DNA of 64,000 nt from an uncultured bacterium (GTDB taxonomy: Bacteria; Nitrospirota; Thermodesulfovibrionia; Thermodesulfovibrionales; Thermodesulfovibrionaceae). The translations under genes and the position numbers were made by a program. The stretch's first letter is position 1. Every line of letters begins with the position of its first letter. The stretch lies in assembly GCA_937998865.1 (NCBI GenBank), contig CALLBR010000004.1, forward strand, positions 27,116 through 91,115, given 5' to 3'. This document shows positions 39,278-47,839 of the stretch, in pieces. The notes below the pieces were generated by a model. It was given only the letters and a program-made list of their open reading frames with translations, was not told the DNA's origin and searched no databases.

Positions 39278-40990
39278 ATGGGTGTAGTAGGTGCTACATC
39301 TTTGGGTCAATACCTGGTTAAGAAGGGAGTTATTACTGAAGAACAACTACTTCAGGCTGTTAAATTACAAAAAATTGAAGGTATTAAAATAGGCTCAGCT
39401 TTAATGAGGCTGGGCTATATTGATGAGAATAAATTATTTAACGCTTTAAGTGAAATGCATGGTTTTCCTTTAATAAATATTTTAAAAGTGGAAAAGGATC
39501 TTCAAGTTGTTAAACTAATTCCTAAGGAAATAATGAAAAAGTACAAAGTTGTTCCTTTTGGGAAAGAGGGAAATACTATTAAAGTAGCGATATGTGATCC
39601 CTCAAACACCATAGTGGATTTTGTAAAATTTCTTCTTACTGGTTTTAATTTACAGATTTACTTAGCAAAATACTCAGAAATGCTGAAATATCTATACGAA
39701 GCAGACAAGAGAGAAGATTCAGAAGAGAAAAACCTTGAGCAATTAGATGAATTAGTAGAAAGTGCTGTAGTAGATATGGCATTGGTAGAGGAAACGGAGT
39801 CAAAAGATGAAGAGACTGTGAAAGTAGATGCCCCAATTATAAAACTTGCAAATCAGATTATTAATGATGCAATTAAAACAAAAGCAAGTGATATTCATAT
39901 AGAGCCTCATGAAAAGGGAGTTACTGTAAGATATAGAATAGATGGAGTTCTTCATAATGTGAAAAATCTCCCTAGCCAGATTAAAAGCGCCTTAACAACT
40001 CGTTTCAAAATTATGGCACACTTGGATATATCAGAGAGGCGTCTTCCTCAAGACGGTAGGATTAGGATGAAACATGGAGATAAAGCGGTAGATTTTAGAG
40101 TTTCTTCTTTACCAATAATACATGGTGAGAAAATAGTCCTAAGAATTCTTGAAAAAAGTTCTTTACAGCTTGATCTGACAAAGCTTGGTTTTGAAGAGAT
40201 TTCTTTAAAATTTTTTCTTGAAGCTTTAGAAAAACCATACGGAATGATTCTTGTTACAGGTCCAACAGGATCTGGTAAAACAACTACACTTTATTCTGCT
40301 TTAATGAAATTAAATAAACCAGAAGTTAACATAATGACAGTTGAGGATCCAGTAGAATATAGTTTCCAAGGAATTAACCAAGTTCAAGTTAAAGAAGAGA
40401 TTGGGCTTACATTTGCATCAGCCTTAAGAGCTTTCCTTAGACAGGATCCCGACATAATAATGGTAGGTGAGATAAGAGATTTTGAAACAGCAGAGATTGC
40501 GGTAAAGGCAGCTCTTACAGGTCATCTTGTACTAAGCACTCTTCATACTAATGATGCACCAAGTACAATAACAAGATTAATAAACATGGGTATAGAGCCA
40601 TTTTTGATATCTTCCTCAGTTTTGCTTGTAGTTGCCCAAAGATTAGTCAGAAAACTTTGTCCTAATTGCAAAAGGGAAGAGACAGTTTCTAAGGAAACTT
40701 TGTTGAAATTAGGATTTACTGAAAAGGAAGTGGAGAATTTAAAAGTATACGGTCCTACGGGTTGTTCAGAGTGTAATTTTACAGGTTATAAAGGAAGAAT
40801 TGCCTTATATGAAGTAATGCCCATAACAGATGAAATTAGGGAGTTGATTCTTACGGGTGCCACATCCCTTGAAATTAAGAGAGAAGCAATAAAACAGGGT
40901 ATGTTAACCCTGAGAAAAAGTGGATTAAATAAAATAATGCAAGGAATAACATCTCTTAAAGAAGTTCTAAAAGCATCTGTCGAGGATTAA
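39278..40990 (+). CDS. pilB: Type IV pilus assembly / type II secretion ATPase (PilB/GspE)
   Basis: ASDIHIEPHEKGVTVRYRIDGVLH; TGPTGSGKTTTLYSAL; RQDPDIIMVGEIRDFETAEIA; CPNC..CSEC zinc motif. Confidence 0.95.
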   Translation: MGVVGATSLGQYLVKKGVITEEQLLQAVKLQKIEGIKIGSALMRLGYIDENKLFNALSEMHGFPLINILKVEKDLQVVKLIPKEIMKKYKVVPFGKEGNTIKVAICDPSNTIVDFVKFLLTGFNLQIYLAKYSEMLKYLYEADKREDSEEKNLEQLDELVESAVVDMALVEETESKDEETVKVDAPIIKLANQIINDAIKTKASDIHIEPHEKGVTVRYRIDGVLHNVKNLPSQIKSALTTRFKIMAHLDISERRLPQDGRIRMKHGDKAVDFRVSSLPIIHGEKIVLRILEKSSLQLDLTKLGFEEISLKFFLEALEKPYGMILVTGPTGSGKTTTLYSALMKLNKPEVNIMTVEDPVEYSFQGINQVQVKEEIGLTFASALRAFLRQDPDIIMVGEIRDFETAEIAVKAALTGHLVLSTLHTNDAPSTITRLINMGIEPFLISSSVLLVVAQRLVRKLCPNCKREETVSKETLLKLGFTEKEVENLKVYGPTGCSECNFTGYKGRIALYEVMPITDEIRELILTGATSLEIKREAIKQGMLTLRKSGLNKIMQGITSLKEVLKASVED

Positions 40991-42574
40991 ATGTCATTGG
41001 ATATCTATACTGACTATCTTATTATAGGCAGCGGTGTTGCAGGACTTAGAGCAGCTATTGAGATGTCAAAAAGTGGAAATGTTCTGGTTGTCACAAAAGA
41101 TTTGCCTACAGAAAGCTCTACAGAGTATGCGCAGGGAGGAATAGCCGTAGCACTAAGCGACGAAGATGAAATAGGTATACATTATGAAGATACTATAAAA
41201 GCAGGTGATGGTCTTTGTAATGAAGAGGCAGTAAAAGTCTTAGTGTCAGAAGGACCTGACCGGATAATTGAATTAATAAATTGGGGAGTTGAATTTGATA
41301 GAGAGGGAACTAAATTATCTTTTACTTTAGAGGGCGCTCATTCAAGAAAAAGAATACTCCATGCCCACGGAGATTCCACAGGAAAAGAAATTGAGAGAGT
41401 TTTAATAAACAAAGTATCTACAATAGATAGTGTCAAAAAAGCTTCTTTTACGATGGCCATAGATTTAATTGTGGATGACCAAAGATGCTATGGTGCTTTT
41501 TTGCTGAGAGACAAAGAAATAATTAGATGCTTTGCAAAAGCTACTTTTTTAGCAACAGGTGGAGCAGGCCAAGTTTATTCCCGAACAACTAATCCAAGAG
41601 TTATAACAGGAGATGGCATGGCAATGGCATTTAGAGCTTTTGCTCATCTAAAAGATATGGAGTTTGTTCAATTCCATCCTACTGCTCTTTATAAGAAAGA
41701 GGCTCCTCAATTTTTGCTAAGTGAGGCAATGAGAGGAGAAGGAGCTATTCTAAGAAATATTCACGGTGAAGCTTTCATGAAAAATTATCATCCTTTAGGG
41801 GATTTAGCTCCAAGGGATGTAGTTTCGAGGGCTATAATTTCAGAAATGGTTCGGACCAATGCTCCCTTTGTTTACTTAGACTTAACTCATCTGGAAGAGA
41901 ATTTTTTAAAGAAGAGATTCCCACACATCTATAGGACTTGTTTAAGTTTTAATATTAATATTGCTCACCATAAGATTCCTGTATCTCCTGCAGCTCATTA
42001 CATTATGGGTGGAGTTGAAACAAATATTGATGGAGAAACAAACATAGAGGGACTTTTTGCTGCTGGTGAAGTAGCTTGTACCGGTGTTCATGGGGCAAAC
42101 AGATTAGCAAGTAATAGTCTTCTGGAAGGACTTGTTTTTGGCTATAGAGCAGCAAAAGGTGCAATTAAATATGTAGAGGGTTTTGAAATCTTTAAGTTTA
42201 AAAAAGATTTTCCAATGGTAGGTAAAATTGAAAATTTAGATCCAACAGAGATGAATAGTATAAAAAAGCAGTTCAGAGAAATAATGTGGAATAGAGTTGG
42301 AGTCATAAGATGTGCAGAATCCCTTAATAATGCAAAATCTTTTATTCAACCCCTTTATGAGAGGTTTTCTTCATCTTTATTTCTAGATCCTTTTTCTGTA
42401 GAGCTTAAAAATATGATAACAGTGGGATTTTTAATTACAGAATCAGCTTTAGCTAGAAAAAACAGCGTGGGTGCTCATTATAGAACTGATTACAAAGATA
42501 AATCAGGAAATTGGAAGAATCACACTATAATAAAAAGGAAAGACAATGATATACAATTCATATCAAAATGTTAA
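40991..42574 (+). CDS. nadB: L-aspartate oxidase
   Basis: YLIIGSGVAGLRAAIEM; STEYAQGGIAVAL; HGANRLASNSLLEGLVFGYRAA; SVGAHYRTDY. Confidence 0.94.
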   Translation: MSLDIYTDYLIIGSGVAGLRAAIEMSKSGNVLVVTKDLPTESSTEYAQGGIAVALSDEDEIGIHYEDTIKAGDGLCNEEAVKVLVSEGPDRIIELINWGVEFDREGTKLSFTLEGAHSRKRILHAHGDSTGKEIERVLINKVSTIDSVKKASFTMAIDLIVDDQRCYGAFLLRDKEIIRCFAKATFLATGGAGQVYSRTTNPRVITGDGMAMAFRAFAHLKDMEFVQFHPTALYKKEAPQFLLSEAMRGEGAILRNIHGEAFMKNYHPLGDLAPRDVVSRAIISEMVRTNAPFVYLDLTHLEENFLKKRFPHIYRTCLSFNINIAHHKIPVSPAAHYIMGGVETNIDGETNIEGLFAAGEVACTGVHGANRLASNSLLEGLVFGYRAAKGAIKYVEGFEIFKFKKDFPMVGKIENLDPTEMNSIKKQFREIMWNRVGVIRCAESLNNAKSFIQPLYERFSSSLFLDPFSVELKNMITVGFLITESALARKNSVGAHYRTDYKDKSGNWKNHTIIKRKDNDIQFISKC

Positions 42575-43989
42575 GAAGAGCTAAAATAGTCTGTACTATA
42601 GGTCCTTCCACAGAGAAAAGAGAAGTGATCAGACAGTTAATTCTGTCTGGCATGGATGTAGCTCGATTAAATTTTTCCCATGGCAGTTATGAATGGTTCA
42701 GAAAAATAATCAAAATTATTAGAGAAGAATCAGAAAAACTTTCTAAGTCTATAAGTATAATACAGGATCTCCAGGGCATTAAAATACGAATAGGAGATGT
42801 TGAGGGTGGACAGACAGAATTAATTGATGGAGAGTTAATAGAGATTTTCCATGGCCATGAAGTCTCCACAAATAAGCGCCTATACATATCTTATCCTTCA
42901 CTATTGGAGGATGTTAGAGCAGAAGAGGAAATTTTAATAGATGATGGACTTTTAAAGATAAAAGTCATTGAAAAACATAAGGATAGACTCGTGGGTGTAA
43001 TTGTGGAAGGAGGGATTTTAAAATCTAAAAAGGGTGTAAATTTACCTCATACAAGAACCACTATAAGTTCTTTTACAGAAAAAGACAAAAGAGACCTTTT
43101 ATTTGGTATAGATCAAGGTGTTGATTATGTAGCTGTTTCTTTCATTAGAAACAAAAGTGATTTATTGAGAATTAAAAACTGGGCAAAGGAAAATAATATT
43201 GAATTACCTCCGCTCATAGCTAAAATAGAAAAAAGAGAAGCTTTAGAAAATATTAATGAAATACTTGATTGCTGTGATGGAATTATGGTTGCAAGAGGTG
43301 ATTTAGGGGTGGAATTGCCTACAGAGGAAGTTCCTGTATATCAGAAAATGCTCATAGAAATTGCTAATCAGAAAAAAAAGTTAGTCATAACTGCTACCCA
43401 AATGCTTGAATCAATGCGGGAGCATTCAAGACCTACAAGAGCAGAGGCAACTGATGTGGCAAATGCTGTGCTTGATGGTACTGATGCTTTAATGCTTTCT
43501 GCAGAGACAACTACAGGTAAGTATCCTATAGAATCAGTTAGAACAATGGATTCAATAATAAGATACACGGAGGAAAAATTAGGAAAAAACATATTATCAC
43601 CCTTCAAAGTGAGCACCTATTTTCCAGAAGCAATAGCATCAGGAGCAGTAAGAGTTGCTCAAGATATTGAAGCTAAGGCTATTGTAGTTTTTTCTCATTC
43701 AGGATTCTCTGCTTTACTAATCTCAAAACTTAGACCTCAAATGCCCATAGTTACTTTTACTCCAGATTACAAAGTATATCTTCGACTTTCTTTACTTTGG
43801 GCAGTTATTCCTATGCATATTCCTTCTCAAATAGACGTAATTGACGATATTTTCCTAAAAGAGACAGAAGATAGACTTAAGAGTCTGAATCTTGTAAGAA
43901 ATGGGGATGCTGTTGTATTTGTTGCAAGCTCTCCTTTCATGGGCAACAAAAACGTCATTAGACTTCATAAAATTGGAGATCCTTTATAG
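42568..43989 (+). CDS. pyk: Pyruvate kinase
   Basis: KIVCTIGPSTEKREVIRQLILSGMDVARLNFSHG; GIMVARGDLGVELP; TRAEATDVANAVLDGTDALMLSAETT. Confidence 0.97.
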   Translation: MLRRAKIVCTIGPSTEKREVIRQLILSGMDVARLNFSHGSYEWFRKIIKIIREESEKLSKSISIIQDLQGIKIRIGDVEGGQTELIDGELIEIFHGHEVSTNKRLYISYPSLLEDVRAEEEILIDDGLLKIKVIEKHKDRLVGVIVEGGILKSKKGVNLPHTRTTISSFTEKDKRDLLFGIDQGVDYVAVSFIRNKSDLLRIKNWAKENNIELPPLIAKIEKREALENINEILDCCDGIMVARGDLGVELPTEEVPVYQKMLIEIANQKKKLVITATQMLESMREHSRPTRAEATDVANAVLDGTDALMLSAETTTGKYPIESVRTMDSIIRYTEEKLGKNILSPFKVSTYFPEAIASGAVRVAQDIEAKAIVVFSHSGFSALLISKLRPQMPIVTFTPDYKVYLRLSLLWAVIPMHIPSQIDVIDDIFLKETEDRLKSLNLVRNGDAVVFVASSPFMGNKNVIRLHKIGDPL

Positions 43990-44892
43990 GAGTAAGTCGT
44001 TGTAAGGATAGTTTCTGAGGTAAGAGATAAATTCTTCTACTGCAGGAGAAAGAATTGAATTTTTTGGTAAAACAATGTAGAAATCTCTTGTTATTTTACC
44101 CTCTTTAAGTTTCAGAATTTTTAAGTTTCCACAGGATATTTCCTTTCTAATTGCCCATTTAGAGACAATAGAAAGCCCCATGCCTCTTTCCACAGCTTCT
44201 TTAATTGAACCAGTTGACCCTAAAATCAGAGCAATATGTAGATCAGAAATAGTGAGACCATTGTCAGCAAAAAATTTTTCAATAATAGCTCTTGTGCTTG
44301 AACCTTCCTCTCTTATGACAAAAGGCTCTTTTACTAAATCATATAGAGAGAAGGTTTTCTGTTTTGTTAAGGGATGATCCGCTGGACATATTACACAGAG
44401 TTCGTCAGAGATGATGGATTCTATATTAAATTTACTCTTTCCTGGCATTTCAGAAATAATTCCAAAATCTATCATGCTTGTGGAGAGCATTTCTAAGATT
44501 TTTTTCGCATTACCAATTGAAATACTAACCCTAATTTTGGGATGCTTCTTTTTGAAGTCTACTGCTACTGCAGGAAGAATGTAATTTCCTACAGTTGTAC
44601 CAGCTCCTATTTTAACACATCCTTTTATCAAACCAGTTATTTTACCAATCTCTTTAGCAGCTTCTGCATACAAGGTTAATATCTCTTTAGCATACTTATA
44701 AAGAATTTCACCCGCTGGGGTAAGGGTTATGGTACCAGAAGAGCGATCAAAGAGTTTGGTCTCATAAAGTTCCTCTAAAGCTTGAATTTGAAGGCTTACT
44801 GCTGGTTGGGTAAGATGAATAATTTCAGATGTTTTAGAAAAACTTTTGGTTTCAGCGACAGTGCAAAAAATCTTTAATTTATGGTCTTCCAT
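43984..44892 (-). CDS. LysR-family transcriptional regulator
   Basis: MEDHKLKIFCTVAETKSFSKTSEIIHLTQPAVSLQIQALEELYETKLFDRS; start re-assigned from 44931 to the ATG at 44892. Confidence 0.93.
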   Translation of the reverse strand: MEDHKLKIFCTVAETKSFSKTSEIIHLTQPAVSLQIQALEELYETKLFDRSSGTITLTPAGEILYKYAKEILTLYAEAAKEIGKITGLIKGCVKIGAGTTVGNYILPAVAVDFKKKHPKIRVSISIGNAKKILEMLSTSMIDFGIISEMPGKSKFNIESIISDELCVICPADHPLTKQKTFSLYDLVKEPFVIREEGSSTRAIIEKFFADNGLTISDLHIALILGSTGSIKEAVERGMGLSIVSKWAIRKEISCGNLKILKLKEGKITRDFYIVLPKNSILSPAVEEFISYLRNYPYNDLLL

Positions 44893-44940
44893 AGTAAAAT
44901 AAATTTTAGCATAAAAAATTTTAATATTCAAGTAAAATAA

Positions 44941-45004
44941 TACCCCCTATGTTGACATCCAAATTAATCATATTTTAAACTATAAAAAAAGAGTTAAGGG
45001 GGTA
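44941..45004 (+). promoter_or_regulatory. Promoter of CsoR-like gene (TTGACA 44952-44957, TAAACT 44976-44981) flanked by TACCCCC / GGGGGTA inverted repeats (putative operator)
   Basis: TACCCCC 44941-44947 and GGGGGTA 44998-45004; right arm may double as the SD. Confidence 0.55.
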
Positions 45005-45014
45005 AGGTATAAAG

Positions 45015-45275
45015 ATGGATAATAAAACCAAGTTGATGCAGAGGTTAAAGAGAATAGAGGGGCAAATAAGAGGACTTCAAAAAATGATTGAATCTGGCAG
45101 ATCCTGTGAGGAGATTATTACTCAATTTGCTTCTATAAATGGTGCTTTAAAGGGAGCAGGGTTGATGATTGTAAAGTTTTATATTAAAGACTGTTTAACT
45201 AAAAATGAAAGCTCTCATGAAGAAATTGAGAAAGATATAGAGAAAGTTATTAAAACATATATATCAGCTGTTTAG
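45015..45275 (+). CDS. CsoR/FrmR/CstR-family repressor
   Basis: KTKLMQRLKRIEGQIRGLQKMIESGRSCEEIITQFASINGAL; Cys31 and Cys60 present, CsoR His position is Tyr56. Confidence 0.92.
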   Translation: MDNKTKLMQRLKRIEGQIRGLQKMIESGRSCEEIITQFASINGALKGAGLMIVKFYIKDCLTKNESSHEEIEKDIEKVIKTYISAV

Positions 45276-45286
45276 GAGGTGATCTT

Positions 45287-45469
45287 ATGCCCTTATATGA
45301 ATAAAGATGTAAAAAATGTAACAATACTTTCGAGTTTTACAAGCCAATTAATAGAAAAGACGAAAAACAAAAGTGTCCTCTCTGTGGAAATTTTGAGACA
45401 GAGCGTTTAATCTCTTCATTTTTAAATAAGTCAGGCAGCTGTAGTTTTTCCTACAATTTCGGTAGTTGA
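45287..45469 (+). pseudogene. FmdB-family zinc-ribbon protein with in-frame TAA at codon 6
   Basis: MPLYE*RCKKCNNTFEFYKPINRKDEKQKCPLCGNFETERLIS...; TAA at 45302-45304 where the family has MPxYEYRC. Confidence 0.85.
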
Positions 45470-45504
45470 AAAGTAAAGTAGTCGGTAGTTTACCGAAGGA
45501 GGAT

Positions 45505-46462
45505 ATGATGAATTTATCAAGAAGAGGTTTTTTTGACATTATCATCTGTATTTTGTAGCACTCTTTTATTAGGCAATTATGTGGATGCTTCTAAAGGTAA
45601 ATATGCTACTTTAGTTGATATTGATAAATGTGACGGTTGTAAGGATGAATCTATACCACTCTGCACAAAGGCTTGCAGAGAATACAATAAAGATAGAATC
45701 CCAGAACCTCAAAAACCAATTTTACCCTATTGGCCAAGAAAGACTTATGAAGATTGGTCTAATAAAAGAGATAAAATCGACACCTTAACACCTTACAATT
45801 GGATATTTATTCAAAAAGTTAAAATTGAAGATGAAGAAATTTTTATTCCTCGAAGATGTATGCACTGTGATAATCCTCCTTGTGTTCGGCAGTGTCCCTT
45901 TGGCGCATTATCTAAGTATTCTGAGGGAAATTCTGTAATTAATGATAAATTATGTTTTGGTGGAGCAAAATGCAGAGATGTTTGTCCTTAGCATATTCCT
46001 CAAAGACAAGCTGAAGTTGGAATTTATCTGAAGATCTTGCCTAAGTATGCTGGAGGCGGAGTAATGTATAAATGTGATTTATGCAAAGATCGAATAAAAA
46101 AGGGACAAGAACCAGCCTGTGTTGTTGCTTGTAAAGAACGACTGGGAGAAAAAGCAGTATTTACTTTTGGTTTAAGAGAACAAATTTATGATATGACATT
46201 GAAGAGAGCAAAGAATGAAGGATTATACATATATGGTGATAGACAGAACGGAGGAACTTCAACTCTTTACCTTTCTAAAATTCCCTTTGAAAGGATAAAC
46301 AATGCTCTTAAAGCCCATAATGAGAGATTTCAAATGCCTCTAAAGGTGGAAAATAAAATAGAGTCTACCTTTAATCCAATTGGTAAAGTAGCGCTCCTTT
46401 CTGGAGCTTTATCCATGGTGGGAGCTATTGTGGGAGCAATAAAATCTAAGAAAAATCCATAA
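45505..46462 (+). pseudogene. Tat-exported 4Fe-4S ferredoxin-type oxidoreductase subunit, frameshifted in poly-T and with internal TAG
   Basis: M(M)NLSRRGF [T7 run 45528-45534 shift] LTLSSVFCSTLLLGNYVDASKGKYATLVDIDKCDGC... CRDVCP*(TAG 45989-45991)HIPQRQAEVGIYLKILPKYAGGGVMYKCDLC; homology continues through both lesions. Confidence 0.85.
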
Positions 46463-46475
46463 AAGGAGGAAAACA

Positions 46476-47149
46476 ATGAAAAGTAAAATAAGAAGACACA
46501 GTAAAATAGAACTTATAGAGCATTGGAGTATTGCTTTGTCAGGTATTGTACTTCTTTTTACTGGTTTAGGTTGTTTACCTCTTTACAAAATATAAGTGAA
46601 ATACCAGGTTTTGCTTGGACAGCTGATTTTTACAATGTTACTCTTATTCATTACATTGCTTCAATAGTATTTCTTTGTGGTGTTGTCTTTCATATTTTTT
46701 ATCATGGACTAAGAAAAGATTATGGTCTTTTGCCCAAAAAGGGAGATATTTCAAAGGGTATTAAAGTTTTATTGGCAATGATAGGTATTGGGAAAGAACC
46801 ACCTTCAGAGAAATATCTACCAGAACAGAGAATTGCCTATGTAGGAATTGGATTTGTCATAATTTTACTTCTCATAACAGGTATAATAAAAATTCTAAAA
46901 AATTTGGAGTGGATTTTATTATCGCCAGAAGTGGAAAGCATAAACACTATAATTCATACTCTTTCAGGTTTTCTTTTTTTGCTTGCCTTCATAGTTCATG
47001 TAGGTACAGTACTAATTTTTCCTTCAAATTGGCCTCTTTTGAAAAGCATGTTTACTGGTTATGTAGATGAGGAAGATGCTAAGCACAGACATTCTTTATG
47101 GTATAACAAGATTAAAAGAGATTTGACTGCTATAATTTTGGGCAAGTAA
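46476..47149 (+). pseudogene. Cytochrome b-type membrane subunit (FDH gamma/cytochrome b561-like), frameshifted near 46580-46600
   Basis: MKSKIRRHSKIELIEHWSIALSGIVLLFTGLGCLPLYK then stop at 46593-46595; continues in another frame as NISEIPGFAWTADFYNVTLIHYIASIVFL. Confidence 0.82.
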
Positions 47150-47230
47150 AAATTTATTTATTTTTTATCAGAGGTTTTTTTGAGGTTCAACATAGTTTTC
47201 AACAAAAAATGTTAAAAGATAGAAAAAGCT

Positions 47231-47470
47231 CTATAAAGAAATAAATTTTTTGTGAATTTTCTCCCTAATTTGTTCATCTGTGGCATCGGGTTCAGACAGA
47301 AAAAGTTCCATGAGTCTCACGTTGTTATGAGATAGACAATTGGGGCATCTGTCTTGAATATGGATTGTAAAACAATCTAAGCAAAACAAAGCAGATCTTA
47401 GAGGAATAAGGCATTTCCCAAATTTTTCTTTAATGCTACATTTTTCTTCAATCTCATAGATTTTTTTCAT
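47231..47470 (-). CDS. Small hypothetical protein with two CxxC (zinc ribbon-like)
   Basis: MKKIYEIEEKCSIKEKFGKCLIPLRSALFCLDCFTIHIQDRCPNCLSHNNVRLMELF; no SD or synteny check possible. Confidence 0.55.
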   Translation of the reverse strand: MKKIYEIEEKCSIKEKFGKCLIPLRSALFCLDCFTIHIQDRCPNCLSHNNVRLMELFLSEPDATDEQIREKIHKKFISL

Positions 47471-47528
47471 AAACGATTTTAACACATATTGCAATAAGAG
47501 TGTTAAAATTTTTAAAATATATTATCTT

Positions 47529-47602
<74 letters not shown>

Positions 47603-47604
47603 TT

Positions 47605-47681
47605 GGCGGATGTAGCTCAACGGTTAGAGCACTGGACTGTGGCTCCAGGTGCTGCGGGTTCGAGTCCCGTCATCCGCCCCA
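47605..47681 (+). tRNA. tRNA-His (anticodon GTG), G-1 and CCA encoded
   Basis: G-GCGGATG...CTGGA-CTGTGGC-TCCAG...GGTTCGAGTCC...CATCCGC-C-CCA. Confidence 0.95.
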
Positions 47682-47685
47682 TTGT

Positions 47686-47706
47686 AAAGTCCGTTGAGAC
47701 TTTTTT
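47686..47706 (+). terminator. Short terminator-like hairpin after tRNA-His
   Basis: AAAGTC-CGTTGA-GACTTT followed by T-run. Confidence 0.5.
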
Positions 47707-47800
47707 GCATCTTCATTCAGACAAAAGACTCTTAGCCCAAACTCCCATTTCCATATTTAATCAACCCTATTTATTAGCAATTATGGATAGAGGTTTTGTA

Positions 47801-47828
47801 TTGACAAAAGGATATAAAAAGAGATAAT
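47801..47828 (+). promoter_or_regulatory. Putative promoter TTGACA-16-GATAAT for Mla operon
   Basis: Perfect -35, -10 ends 11 nt before ATG 47840. Confidence 0.6.
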
Positions 47829-47839
47829 TTAAAACTTCA

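Noticed and set aside
45302-46595. Stop-codon reassignment or programmed readthrough explaining the broken operon
   Set aside because: Two different stop codons (TAA, TAG) plus frameshifts occur only in this operon, while other genes are intact; decay is simpler, though raw reads should be checked.
47603-47827. 74-aa ORF MADVAQRLEHWTVAPGAAGSSPV
   Set aside because: It is a read-through of the tRNA-His gene, a well-known spurious ORF type.
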